Below, piece by piece: positions 13,995 through 26,557 of a stretch of DNA of 64,000 nt (its first letter is position 1; each line of letters begins with the position of its first letter). Both the position numbers and the translations under genes were made by a program. This DNA comes from Eunapius fragilis (taxonomy: Eukaryota > Porifera > Demospongiae > Spongillida > Spongillidae): contig OY811987.1 of NCBI GenBank assembly GCA_963681505.1, positions 4,570,978 through 4,634,977 of the forward strand. The letters are read 5' to 3'. The notes under the pieces are model-generated. The model was not told where the DNA came from. It saw only the letters and a program-made list of their open reading frames with translations, and ran no database searches.

Positions 13995-14859
13995 TTAAAA
14001 AGCGAGTGACGTTCAGCGGGATCGATGTTACCGCCGCCATTGCATGGCATAGAACAATGCGACAATGCTCGGCATTTCAGGAATGGGAATGTACTTAACT
14101 TGTTTCTAGTTTTGCTATATAGTTTAACGCGAAGAAAGTTCTTGCAGCTATTTAATGCATGAGTTCCGCGATTCTATGCACAAGCCGGGGAAAGCATTTT
14201 ATAGGTTGTATAAACAGAGCACAAAGAACGTTCAAAAAAATTATGACATACTAATCAAGTGATCGGCAAAACTTACTTCGCACTGACTGACAAAGGCGTC
14301 GCAATACAATTCTCTCGCCTAATTTGGAGACACCCATACCACGAAGGTCCTCGTCACTCATAAGGCAAACTATTTCAGCATCGACCTGCAGTACAGCAAT
14401 GGGTAGAAACATAACTTCAAATGAGTATTTGAATACATTTATACATGCATCCGTAGATGTAATATACCTTTTCTTTGCTAAACGCTTCAGACAGATGTTC
14501 TAGCCCTGCTTTCTTTAGAATGTCGTCCATTTCTTTCTCACAATTGAGCACTTACTTCTCCAACGTAAAAAAGAAAAACAGCACGTGGCACAAGTATAAA
14601 TTAAACTCGTTTTCGAACCGGATTTTAATGAAATTCGCTAGCGTCAACCACATGCGGCCGTTTGCGGCTGGCATACAATTAGAACAGTACCGTAAGTGGA
14701 AAATGGCGTACTTCATTATAAACGTACATCGAGTGGAAAATGACGTGCCTCATTATAGACGTATATCGAGTTGGGTAATATTATACTCCCCATTTGAAGT
14801 TGAATGTCTGATATCAGTGAAAAAAAAACTTTCAATAGTTCAATTGCGCCTCGCACATG

Positions 14860-15066
14860 TAAGATATACAATGTACGTTTAATAATTATGACTTAGAAAA
14901 AAAAATTTGCCCCCTATATTCGTACCTACAATTATGTACCGTAAAAATTATTCCGATATCTACAACGCAAGGTTATAATGACACGGGCGGAGGACGAGGG
15001 AAACTATAATCACATTTGAATGGCCTTAAATGTGGGTGAGGGAGGAGGGAAGTATCAATGGGTTTG

Positions 15067-15101
<35 letters not shown>

Positions 15102-17522
15102 CCGGGTTAGCTGAACAGTATATAGTAACAGAATGACTGAAGGATTGAAAACGGCATCTCAGTCGTGAGTGCATATATGTCTGTATTTGGGCAACTACGG
15201 TTATTTGCATTAATATCTGCATGAAGTTTGCGGCTGGACACTAGTACTTGTGCATTGAAGGAATGGTTTGGCCTTGTTACACCACAGTATATTGGAACGA
15301 CTCGAGTAAATGTAGGGCATATCCCAATCATATCATATAGGGATACATATAGCAGCTGGTGTTGTTTTCTGCCGCCACCTTGCAAGCAGCCTACTATGCA
15401 ATATACATTATGCTTATTTCAAGCTTTGGTTGTTTCTTAACTGTTTGGAAAAAGCGATTTGCAATGCCTTCATGAGCATGGGTTAAAGCGCCTACATGTA
15501 GTGGTCGACCTAACATTTAAATACTTTCAAATTCAGTAATGATTTTGAAAAGCGCTATGGGAGTTCCGTTTGAGGTGATAATTGCTGTAATCATACAGCC
15601 ATACAGCCATAGATATTATACGGAAGGGATTTGAAACGGATCACGTGCTGTAATACATTATATAGGCTGGCTTGCGGCCTGTCACTGCAGTACTAATTAA
15701 CTCCTTCGACGTTCCTCAAATTCTGTGCATCTGTAGAATGCTAAGTTTCGAGGTTATAAAACTTGTTTGTTCTTCTTCCGACTGCCTCTGACTGCCGTAG
15801 AGGTAAAACATCTTTCCGAAGTGTTATAGGCCTAGTTCGCGACAATAACACTTTTTGAGCTTAAGGAAATGCTTTATGGGCGTGAAAGAGACGACGGCTT
15901 CATCGAATTGGCTTCATTTAATTAACATCAGGTAGTTCTCACTACGGCGAACGGATCGAACTCAACATGTTCACGTTTGTTTGGATTTAGTACCTTTTTC
16001 AAGGCTGATTTCATTGGCTTGATTGAAGTAAAATCAGACAGTTCTCACTGCGACGGATCGAACTCAACATGTTTTGTTTGGATTGTACGCTGGGTGCTCA
16101 TATAACGAGGCAAGGAGCCATCCGGACATGTGTGTGCATGGTTGTGGGCGTGCAGCGTGCGCTGCGAGCCCCTATTCAATCCCTTTATTCGTTTTTCTAT
16201 TTCTGCACTGATTGTATGATCAAACTGGTCGTGAATAACGCACTCTGCGCTACATTGTGCATCTTTCTGTCCTCCTAAGTAGGTGAAATTGTGGGCGGAC
16301 ACTTCTATCAAGGCTCTCGTATATAACATTATAATATTATAAAGACCTACGAGAGAAACAAAGCTAAAGCTCTCGATTTTAGCTATAGGCTTCTTTCCTC
16401 ACCATTATAGCCTATTGCATGGGCTTATTACCATAGCCAAAAACAGCATTATAGTAACAATGCCGCCATTTTATTTGAGTGCTAACGGTGATAGTACATG
16501 TTGATTGCATGTAGTGGAAAATAAACCATCACAACTACGTAAAAGCAAAGTAATCAAAGTTATCCATAACGCCACAGAATACGTGTGCATATACAAGCAC
16601 AGATTTACTGTACTAGGAATTATAATTAGGTTTAATTTTGCTGGTAGACAGAGAACGTCAGTTAATTATTGTTTAGGATAGTCTAGTTATTGTAATCTTA
16701 GGCATAATTATTACTAGTATATAAGTTTTAAAGTATCATCTTAGATATAAAGATACACATCAAATGTGAAGCCCTTATACGCATGCAACATATCCACTAA
16801 CACAATTGCAAATACTCTGTTTGTCGTCAATATACAACTTTATCTCCAGTGTGTCCATTGCAGGAAACAACTTATTTGCATGCAGATAAATATGAACAGC
16901 CACGTCACATTGCAGTCCATATGCATGTTGCTGCCTGCACACACAGGCAAGGAATCAATGTAATTTGAATATTGTGCAAGACTAAGCTTTTCCATTCACA
17001 CTTGCTGATTTAATTCAAACTGGCTGACATTTCATTCATTATACCTAAGTGCATTACGTGTACATGTATATGTATACTGCATGTAAAAACTATATAGAGT
17101 AACATGCCACTGCGAACTCTGCACAATGCTGGGGAGAAAAAGCCATTGTAAGTTACATTCAGAGTCAATATGCTATACGTCTTTTATAAATGTGGACCCC
17201 TTCACCAGTTATTGTATGCCCATACCTCTTTTCAGCATTGTGTAATTTCTAATACCCAAAGCCAAAGCCATCCTTAGCGGGCCTTTTTCTGAGCAGATCA
17301 CAGGCAATGAATGGTGCGTTGTTTATTTTATTTTTAAGCTAATGAGTTTTATTATCATGATGCTAAGTGTTGCATTACAATTCCATACATGGTACTAGCT
17401 TGTTGGATGACAATGACTTTATGACATGCAGATATTCAAACAGCATTTTGCACCATTATACAGTTTGAAATTTTATTACTTCCAATGGCAAAGTTTCAAA
17501 ATACAATATGAGCCACTCTAAG
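14860..17522. other. Intergenic stretch; poly-C and a diverged direct repeat
   Basis: A 29-base C run occupies 15070-15098. A roughly 70-bp segment around cggatcgaactcaacatgtt occurs twice as a direct repeat (15912-15992 and 16016-16081) with differences. No gene was recognised. Confidence 0.6.
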
Positions 17523-19024
17523 CTAGCACACTAAGCTTGTCACTCTAACTGCACACATACGCTCAACTGTCTCTCGTACAGACACATATACATCAAATCC
17601 ATGGTAATTGCTGGGCTGCAGTGGATGATGGTGTAATGCAAGATACTGCATCTGCTCTTCAGTCAGATTGATGGTTACATCAGGAACAACTACTGATTCC
17701 AGATCAAACGGATCTAGTGGCTGGCTTTCTTCAATTCCATAATCTTCTGTCACTGGTTGGTCTAAAATAGATGAGTCAGCACAACAGAGCCCTCTGACCC
17801 ACAGCTGAGATGGGGTCATCCCATGTTCTGTGCGCATAGAATGGTTATTCCAGCTACGCACAAAGGCTTTTAACTGAGCATTAATACGGGGTATGTACAC
17901 ATAATGCAAGCAGAACAAATGCACTTCATTAGTTGGAGACAACATATCACACGTCTCCATTTCATAAAACAAGGAATAATATAGGTGGCATACACAACGG
18001 AATGTATCACGCCACAGCCTCTCAATCCTCTGGTTGTGCACACTTGACCCAGCTAAATGACTGCGACGACCAAGACCCCTAGCGCTAATCATGCTCCTAG
18101 CCACATCAATATTTTCACCTCCACAATCTGATCGCACACGGGATGGCCACCCGTAGGTTTGAGTAGCTTCCAAAAATAAGTTGAGCACAGTACTGCTCTT
18201 GTTATTGTTGGAGGCACCCAAATAGACGATGCACCTGGAATACCCATCAATACCACCATGTATAACGATTCTCCAACGTACAAGGCAATGTAGGCCATCA
18301 ATATGCCACAGGGCATTTGATGATGGCACACTGTATACTCTGCGTACAATGGCAGTAGAAGCACGTAACTGAGCATTTCCAGGAGATACACGTACCAAAG
18401 ATTCTCGTACCCGTCTTCTTGGGACACTGATGCCATAGCTCTTAAGTTCACCCCAAACCATAATAGCACCCAAATTTGGGGAATTGTGTTGAATGTTTTC
18501 TACCACAGCATCCAGTTCATCGTCTGAAATGTCAGAAAAGGTAGGCATATATTCTATCTCCTTTAAGCGACGCCACAGTGTTGATCGAGATACAAAGAGG
18601 ACCTCTGCACATTCCTCCCATGACATTTTCATCTCTCTCAAAAATTCCAGCTATAGTGTCAAAAATATAGAACTAAGTCAAGCAATCAGCTGTGTTAAGT
18701 TACACAGAAACATACCAGCTCGATGTTAATATATTTTCGAGGCCTTCCGTGTTGAGGAATGATGGTTTGTCCATTAAGCCTTGCACACTTTGTTTCCCAC
18801 ATTACCAACAACTGATGGAGATGATCTCGCAATGCTGATACAGTGTCCAGTTGGTCACTACTAGTACGCAGATGTGGTACGATAGAGGTTAGTTCGTAAA
18901 CGATCACGTTCAGCCGAGTTGCAATTTCATCAGCGTGTGAAAGACAATGAACTTCCCAATACTCAGAGCACTGCTGAACAACGGCAGTGCATTGCTGAAT
19001 AGCGATCAACAACCTTTCCTCCAT
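17523..19024 (-). CDS. Integrase-core (rve-like, D,D,E) protein, two exons
   Basis: Exon 1 is 19024-18716 (103 codons, ATG at 19024). A 65-bp intron (18715-18651) starts GTATG and ends TATAG. Exon 2 is 18650-17523 (375 codons plus stop), giving about 478 residues in an unbroken frame. The N-terminal part is helical and leads into [11 protein letters not shown] and a helix-turn-helix-like segment ([14 protein letters not shown]). The retroviral-integrase fold follows with a visible acidic triad: Asp in WHIDG, Asp in RSDCGG and Glu in [10 protein letters not shown], then [12 protein letters not shown] and MTPSQLW. Metazoan genomes hold many such integrase-core genes of transposon origin whose biological role is unknown to me. 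I saw no terminal repeats around it, so it may be a resident gene or an old insertion. Both exons are intact. Confidence 0.85.
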
Positions 19025-20480
19025 ATTTGTTTAGCTAGCGCACGTGAAACTAAAATTTTCCTATTCATTGGCCGTATTTGAGTTTCGGCGTAATTAAATA
19101 GACTTATATATGCAACTTGTTCTCTTGGACAAAACGTGAGTGACACCACTTGTCTCCTAACTGTCAAATGCTCTAAGCATCTCAGCCATGAGATATTGGT
19201 ACAGGTGAGCTTCAATTGGAGGCAGTTCTACAGTGAAACGTACGGAGCTAACAATTTAACCTTCTTACTCTGCTTATTAACCTCCTGCACAATAGATGTG
19301 GTACGTAAGTTCATCGTTCCCTAATGCGTTTGCGCAAAGCTGTATAGGCGTGTATTATGATACCCTTGCCTGACACCTCTTGTGCATTCACATCCATCTC
19401 CGCGCCTTTTCCTTTGTTTTAACTGCCTTCATCCTCGTTTCTATAGATTCATCTCCATCTCTGTGCATTCAACCCTGTCTCTTTGCTTTCATCCCCATCT
19501 CTGTCCCATCTAGAGCAGTGCCTTCACCTCAATTTCTGTGTCAACATGCTTCTCTTTCACCTCTATCGGGAACAAAACTGACGATCAGATGCCAGGGTGA
19601 TGTAATCCATCTGTGCTGCAGTATGTGTGGGGGTGGAGGTAGCAGGACGGTAGATGTAACAAGGTGGTATGCATGGATAGAGGTAAAAAGATCATATGTG
19701 GGGATGGCAATCGATGTTACATGCTAGAGGTACATTTACTTTTGTAGAAAAAAGTTTGTGTGTACACTGTGTGAACTGTAAAATACTGCCATCCAACCAG
19801 CACCAAATATTTTAATTTTTGTTGATGAGGTGGGAGCTATAGGTGGGTGGGGTACTTTATGAGCATTACTACTACAATAATTTTCAGCATATTTTGTTAT
19901 CATGCTGTTTGTGTGTTATTTGATTATTGTTCACAGGGAAATGCAGCATTTCATGTGAATACCCAGAATCACATATAAGCTGATGGAACTTGACTTTAAT
20001 ATGTTGTTAATTCTATGTGCAATCTTTTTGAATGGCAAGCTTGTTCATCAAAGTGATTTATGAATAAACTATAACCTATTGGCATGCAGTCAATACAATC
20101 ATGTCCACTGACTGGTTAGGCTCCCGCCTCCCACCCCCTTCTTAATTCCCTCCTGCTTTTGAATCCCTGGCAAAGCAGAGGAATTATCTGGTGCTCCAAT
20201 GATCATCTCCCTATTGCTAAGCGAATATGTTGCTACTTATAAATTGGCATATATCGAAGCATCGAAGGCTATGCACTATTGTGTTTAGCAAGGGGTGCAT
20301 GAGGGCCGTAGATTCTATGTTAAACGGTAACGGGGTATCTATAAGACACTTCTCTGGCTACGGACTGCAATCGTCTTTTTCGATCCATGGCACGTATGGT
20401 ATACGTAAGCCATTTGTGTGTGCACTCTACAAGAGATAATACATCTCCGACTCTACAACATGCATGCGCATGAATGGTAC
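19025..20480. other. No confident gene; pyrimidine-rich imperfect repeats
   Basis: Positions 19380-19560 hold a loose repeat of ttcatccccatctctg-type units. A segment ending CAG/GTGAGC near 19203 on the plus strand could be an exon of a divergent transcript, but no domain supports it. Confidence 0.4.
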
Positions 20481-20483
20481 TCG

Positions 20484-20632
20484 ACAGCACGCGCGCGTGC
20501 ACTCGAGAGCACACGCGCGTGCACTCGTGAGCACACGCGCGTGCACTCGAGAGCACACGCGCGTGCACTCGAGAGCACACGCGCGTGCACTCGAGAGCAC
20601 ACGCGCGTGCACTCGACAGCACACGCGCGTAA
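20484..20632. repeat. 22-bp minisatellite of alternating palindromes
   Basis: About seven copies of a 22-base unit, agcacacgcgcgtgcactcg plus two variable bases. It contains the palindromes acgcgcgt and, in most copies, ctcgag. Open frames on both strands are repeat translations. Confidence 0.95.
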
Positions 20633-20661
20633 AAAAACTTTTGCAACAAATGGCGTTCCAT

Positions 20662-20662
20662 A

Positions 20663-20754
<92 letters not shown>
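20662..20754. repeat. (CGCA)n microsatellite, about 23 units
   Basis: A nearly perfect tetranucleotide array lying 30 bases after the 22-bp minisatellite. Confidence 0.97.
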
Positions 20755-21125
20755 CCCTGCTGTCACATGTGAGGAAGGTGCACTTACACGTACCCGCGTC
20801 ACATGCCATCATGCACGTGAGGAAGGGCCGGTCACCTACACACACCCACACTTGCCGTCACGCATTTAAACTATGATGAGGCTCCGTAAAACTTTCCAAT
20901 GGGGAGAAAAGACCGACGTCAAGGAAAATGGGTGGATATACGGAGACGAGTAAATCAGTTATGCAAGCATATATGAAGCCTATTACAATTCTTCTTTATC
21001 GTCCGTATACAGCACATCGTATACAAGGCCTCGGATAATGTCGATGTTCTAAAATGTGGTAAATTGTATAAGTTCATTTTTAAATGATCGATGCTAATTT
21101 AGTTTTAATGACCCCTTTTTTGTAG

Positions 21126-23712
21126 AAACTGATGACGATTTTGATAGCTCTGAAAAAAAGGCGGCTTCACTTGTCAAATCGCTGCTTGACCAACGCCGGG
21201 TAAAAACAGAAGCAATTTACGGCAGACGTTAAATATTGATATACCTCTAACAGGTAACGGTTGGTATTCCTCGTAATAATTTTCCCACAGTGAAGCTGGT
21301 CATCATCAACGACTATAAACAGGTAACAGATCATTTTTGTTCTTCTTTTGAGTAGTATATAGTATCGTGGCGACAGAGGCCCATATACGCATGCATCGCG
21401 CGAAATTATACTGGTGTTGCCCAGTTGCATAATATACGGTATATATAGATATGAAGCTATCTCGGTCCCCGCCGAACGCTAATTCCCATCGCAAATGAGG
21501 AGAACGTTAAGATTAAGAGGAGAAGGAATGGGAAAGTGGTGGAAGTGGTTTTGTTTCACAAGACCAATTTTTTATAGCACGCGCGTTGTCTTGCTATAAA
21601 ATTACTATACATGCATGTACCGAAATTATGGATCGCCAAACAGGTCATGCATTCATCATGCATGCATGGTTACGAAAGAATGACAAGAAAGCAGAACCCT
21701 TCCCTTCCCTTCCCTTCCCTTCCCTTCCCTTCCCTTCCCTTCCCTTCCCTTCCCTTCCCTTCCCTTCCCTTCCCTTCCCTTCCCTTCCCTTCCCTTCCCT
21801 TCCCTTCCCTTCCCTTCCCTTCCTCAGGTAAAGAGGTTCAACAATGTAAAGGAAGCAAACGAGGAAGCACTGCAAATTGCAAATTATGCGGACTATGTAA
21901 GTTTTATTGTGCTCTTGAAGGAATGGAAATTGTCGTTGCTTATTACTCGTTATGGAATATGCATAGTGACTTTAAGTGACCTGTGTTACAGTTGCTGTAC
22001 GAGATTGGCGTTCGTGTTAGAGTTGTTCAAATCACCTCGTGGACAAACGGAAACCTCGTAGCTCCTAGTACCCACTCTAGCATTTACATTGATAGATTCA
22101 ACAGGTATGCTGCCACGAAATTGGACACAAAGCACGACGTTTCAATGCTTATCACGTAAGAAACAAGATATGCAGTTCAGTGAGATGATGCATGTGTACG
22201 TATAACGATGTGACGTTCAGTGTACTGCATTATGATTGAAAGCATCAATTAATAGCTCACTACATATTTTTTTACCTTCCTAGCGGCTTGCAGGATTTTA
22301 CAGCTGTTGGGATATCTTTAGGAGCAGCTTGCGCAACGTCGTCAGCATTAATCATACAGGGTCCCTGGAGTGAGTACAAATTTGATTTCATCGGTTCAAC
22401 TGCTGCCCATGAGCTGGGACACCTCCTGGGAATTAAACACGATGATGGTAGGTTGAAGAGAAAGGTTGATTAATTGGTTGAGTGGTATACTCTCACCTAT
22501 TCATGGTGTGTACTTCATACTCCCTGCATGCACATTTATATCTTATAGCGACCATGCAGCGCCGTGCAAAATATATATGTCATCCGAACGTTTCCATCAT
22601 TGCGGCCATCGTATCATGTCGTGTTATAAAAGATTCTATATGCAGGGGGGGGGGGGGCATCGAGCGGATTCAATCTGATTGGTCAAGCGCATGTACCTTA
22701 TTTTACGTATGCCTCGTTAAGCTAATCGCGTCCTCGAAGTACCAATGGGCGGATACTCTAAGTGCCAGAGGGCGGGTATTGAGTACCCGCCCTCTGTGGC
22801 ACTCAAGTTAAGAGTAGTCCGATTGGCTTGGTAGTAATGGCTTGAAAATCATATATACATCATGCGCATGCAGGAGAGTGTTCAACGAATATATTGAACA
22901 ATGGTGTTACTGTGTGCTGCTAGGTCCATGCATGCATACTGTATTGTATATTCCGTTCTGCAGTGCATCTGTAAGAGTTTTTCGTGCATAAATACTGCAT
23001 GTACCGCGGCTGTCTCAAGTGAAGAGCTGCATGCTTCCTTTTGAATTAAAGATGTTTGATATGTCTTCGCGCTGCATGTGATTCAGATGTACGGCTACTA
23101 TGCGTCAACACACAGCTATAGGGCCGGGCGCAGCCCATAGGGCAGGTCCCTAGGGTATTTGCCCTACCACTTTTCCCGCAAGATAATTATATTCATTTTA
23201 TTATAATTATAATTATACATAGCCTGCCCTACTACTTTATACATGTATAAGCTTCCGCCGGGGCTGCAACATGCGTGTTGCTAAATCAGTTAGACCCTGT
23301 CATTCGGGACGCTACAGCCCAGGGCCCTCTAAATTACCCTTGGTGTCTAACTATATTATATAGTGAAATTAGGAAGCGTTTAATACATGTGCATACACCG
23401 GTTTTTACGTGTGTATATATGAGTTTATATATGTATCGGTCGGAGAGCTGTAGTAGAAATATGTCGAAATTCGTCAAGAGTTGTAGCGATAACATTGCGC
23501 AATGTTTGCACCCGTTGTATTCTGCTTTTGTTCAGATTCGTGCGATTGTGGTGGCAAAAAATGCATAATGTGTAACAGCGATAATTGCGATGATGCTGAA
23601 GTTAACGACGTGAAGCAGTGGGCCTGGAGCGACTGCAGCAAGAACTACTTGGATAAGTGGCTGAAATCGGGGGATGGTAAATGTTTGTGGGATGAACTCC
23701 ACATGAAAACAG
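21126..23712 (+). CDS. Adamalysin-type (M12B, ADAM/ADAMTS-like) metalloprotease, partial exon set
   Basis: Exons with matching phases are 21291-21322 (KLVIINDYKQ), 21828-21896 (VKRFNNVKEANEEALQIANY), 21992-22155, 22284-22447 and 23536-23712. They give the order of a reprolysin catalytic domain: the opening strand, the conserved helix, a central region, the zinc-binding and active-site motif HELGHLLGIKHD, and the Cys-rich end with CGGKKCIMC and WSDCSKNYLDKW. Catalytic Glu and all three zinc-binding His are present. These enzymes cleave extracellular or membrane-anchored proteins. An acidic exon at 21126-21199 ending in Arg-Arg may belong to the propeptide, but its phase does not fit the next exon, so an exon or a base is missing. 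Signal peptide, propeptide start and any disintegrin or thrombospondin domains were not found. Confidence 0.75.
21698..21824. repeat. (CTTCC)n microsatellite forming an intron polypyrimidine tract
   Basis: About 25 uninterrupted CTTCC units end three bases before the CAG acceptor of the metalloprotease exon starting at 21828. The array is pure pyrimidine on the coding strand and therefore occupies the position of the splice-acceptor pyrimidine tract. Confidence 0.95.
22741..22826. repeat. 86-bp hairpin (small foldback element)
   Basis: Within a metalloprotease intron, an inner stem pairs agtgccagagggcgggta with its complement around the loop ttga, with a 2-base bulge. The outer bases (ccaatgggcggatactct / agagtagtccgattgg) also pair. 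It is non-coding and could be a small MITE. Confidence 0.7.
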
Positions 23713-24778
23713 GTAAGCGTCGTCTTTCCGTTTCTTTCATTTATCATTATCTAGCTCCAACCGTCGACTATATATAGAATACAAAGAACGGATCTGAACG
23801 TGGATATACTGCCTTGCGTGATAATGCAAACTTATATAGCAAGTGACCTTAGCATAATGGAGCTGCGTGCATGTTCTTAATTCGCTAGATGGCTAGTCAA
23901 TAGATGCCAGTTACCAATAATGCGCTTCAGTTGATGAACTTTCTGTCAACTAGTTCTCGTCGGGTCATTTTCAATTAAGTAAACGATGAATGAACTCATC
24001 TGTTGGCAGTGCCAGCAGCAATAAAGGTGAGAGGTTGTAACCGTTCTATTTCGGGCGCCGACCTAAAATGAGCGTTGGATTCATAAAAGTGGATTCCCTC
24101 TCGATTGAACACTGACCCATGGATGCATGAAGTGGAGATTTAATCATACTCTAAATATATATGATTTAATTTAACGGTACAAAATAAACAAACGTGACAG
24201 ATGTCATACGAAAACGTTATGTTGTGCAACTACTCAGTGGGTACTGCATACAGTTCATTTTATATGCGATCTAGCATTGGAAGGGGAAAATATCCTGTCA
24301 TATCCGCCCCACCCTCAGCATATAATGCGCATGAGCGATCAGAATACCAGGACAACCAGAATGCAATAGATAAGAGTTTGAAAACAAAACCTCTTTGACA
24401 GCCATTTCAGAAAACTAATTAGATCAAGTGCTGAATCAAATATTAATTGCTGATTGGATCTTTACCGTCAGCATTTTCCCATTGCACTGTATGAGCGTCA
24501 GTAATGCATCTTGAGTCAAAATCAAAAAACATGCTATAGCCAAGAAAGGACGAAGCTAATGGAAGTTCTATTACAAGCATAAGTCACCACCATCTTAAAC
24601 AAAAAGATCATTCCATCATCAAAAGTACGGTATAAATCGTTCACTGTTGAAGACGGTACATGCGCAAGTAAAGTGGCAATTAGTATAGAATTAAATGAAG
24701 CATATTTGTCTGTCAGAACTAGTCCGGTAGAGAAAACGTAGACGGTGTCAAAACATTTATAGAAATATTTAGAACATG
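23713..24778. other. No further exons recognised
   Basis: Sequence between the last visible metalloprotease exon and the Ulp1 transposon. I could not identify a following disintegrin, Cys-rich or thrombospondin exon. Confidence 0.5.
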
Positions 24779-24790
24779 AATTAATGAGGT
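24779..24790 (+). repeat. Left 12-bp target-site duplication of the Ulp1 element
   Basis: aattaatgaggt, repeated exactly at 26777-26788 just beyond the right inverted end. Confidence 0.75.
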
Positions 24791-25060
24791 TGGGTCTATT
24801 TCACGGAACGGAACCAAGGACTAAAATACGGAACACACGCACGAACGATCAAAGCTGTATAAATTATTAAATATCGCTGCGCGCTATACCTACGCGCTTT
24901 ATCTTACAACTGGGACCATAGCCATAGCCAGTGTTGGAGTTTATTAATACTTAAGTACATTTATTAAACAACGATTGACGTACCATATTAAATACCCAAG
25001 TAACAAAATGCCTGCACTGAATATTTATTAACACACATGAAGCCTTCAATACAACTGAAG

Positions 25061-26557
25061 TTACTTATGAGAACAATTGTTGCACATCCATTTCTCTTGC
25101 AAGGAGCACAGATCTGGAACTTCAACACAGATATGATTGTGGAAGAGCTCTCCACAACATGAACATGTCACCATATCATTATCATCTTCAGTCTTTGGCA
25201 TTCTGCATGAACAATGAACCATAACTGCATCCTCACATGTTATTTTTTCTGAATTTCGACGTTCTTTTTTCACTGGGAACTCTTCAATCTTCTTTGTGTC
25301 GAGACAGTTTAATAAATGACATCTCATCAAGTTCTGGTCAAAACCAAGTTTTCCAGGCTTTTTTTGCACAGCAAATTGACATAGCATATGCAATTGCAAA
25401 CAGACCACAATTATTTGAACCTTTCTGAAATGTGACATCTATAAAGTTCAAAATAATTCGTGGATACTCTGTCCTTACAATGGAAGCAATCTGTTTTTTT
25501 TTTATGTGTGATGAAGCGCTGTGAAACATACTATCATAAACATTAACACTGGTTCATTATTTCTGTTACTCTCTAATGCAACAGTCAGCCAATGATGTCG
25601 TTCTTCATCATACAGAATCTGAACAAATCTGTCTTTTTGAATTGAAAAAGTCATGCTGTAACCATATCCAACACTCTGAAATCCACCCAAGCTTTTAAAC
25701 TGACATGGAGAAGCTTCTGAGATGCATCAATTATTGATGAATTTATCCACTGAGTTGGAGATTCCAGTATCTTTTTATTGGATTTGAAAAGTTGTAGTTC
25801 TTTAATCCAGTATTCCAGCTGTGAATCTTCACATCCATCATCTTCATCATCACTTATTGCAATAGGTTCCAAAATAGACTTTTTATTGATGTTTTCAACC
25901 GCTTGACTAACATAGTTATCATCTGGTACAGCTAGAGGTCGTTTCACATCATCATTAATGTCAGTTTGGAAACATGGTGATTGGTATCCTTTAATTGGAA
26001 GATGTTCTTCATTTGAACCATGATGTGATGAACAGTTTTTGACATCTGTATGTAAGCAAAAAGATTTTTAAAGATATTTTTTAATTCTAAAAACAAATCT
26101 GTAGTAGCATACATAAATACACAAATAAGAAATACGTATAGTAGCATACATAAATACACAAATTAGAAATACGTGTAGTAGCATACATAAATACACAAAT
26201 TAGAAATACGTGTTATCCCTTCATTGCTTACATACCAGGGATTGCATCAGGTGCAGGAACAACTTCAACAGCTGCTGGTCGTGGCCTCTTAATGCCTGAT
26301 GTTTTGTCCTTTCTACTTCTAGCATTCTTTCGAAGCTGTGAAAGGTTTATTTTCTTTTTTGAAGTGATTTCGTCATCTTGACCAATACTTAGCTTTGCAG
26401 CCATAATGTGGTAACATGTAGATGTAGATGGACATGAACATGACTCTCCTGCAATGCTGGTGAAAATTTGCAGCAAACACTGAATGTGATGATTGGAACT
26501 TTCTATCATGTAGAAGAAAGCAAAGTGGAATAACAGGAGCCTGTTTAAATAAAACAT
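25061..26557 (-). pseudogene. Ulp1-like (C48) cysteine protease with C-terminal PHD finger, frameshifted
   Basis: Exon 1 (26557-26236; an alternative ATG lies at 26404) is basic, with KRPRPAAVEVVPAPDAIPG. The intron 26235-26046 runs GTATG...ACAG and joins in phase. Exon 2 begins with acidic sequence (PIAISDDEDDG), then the protease core: a QWINSSIIDASQKLL segment, FQSVGYG, HHWLTV with the catalytic His, and QKGSNNCGLFAIAYA with the catalytic Cys. It ends in a Cys/His cluster (CSCRMPKTEDDNDMVTCSCC...HNHICVEV...WMCNNCSHK) that fits a PHD-type zinc finger. Ulp1-fold proteases remove SUMO or related modifiers, and many eukaryotic transposons carry one. Three single-base shifts, near 25700, 25545 and 25385 (the last at a seven-A run), break the frame. 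These may be real decay or sequencing error. Confidence 0.75.
26102..26214. repeat. 38-bp tandem repeat, three copies, inside the Ulp1 intron
   Basis: Units of agtagcatacataaatacac followed by aaattagaaatacgtgt, almost identical to each other. Confidence 0.9.

Larger units (their letters stand above)
9560..14859. repeat. Second copy of the 5.3-kb duplication
   Basis: Position 9560 aligns with position 1 and 14859 with 5303, the last base before the gap. The sequence continues on both sides here (9478-9559 and 14860 onward), so this copy is the one embedded in continuous sequence. No convincing gene was seen in either copy; the open frames are minisatellite or microsatellite translations. Confidence 0.95.

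Noticed and set aside
22466..22678. Cys-rich segment after the HELGHLLGIKHD exon as the next metalloprotease exon
   Set aside because: An acceptor giving APCKIYMSS in phase exists at 22560, but no donor follows. The exon at 23536 joins 22447 directly in phase and carries the expected catalytic-domain end.
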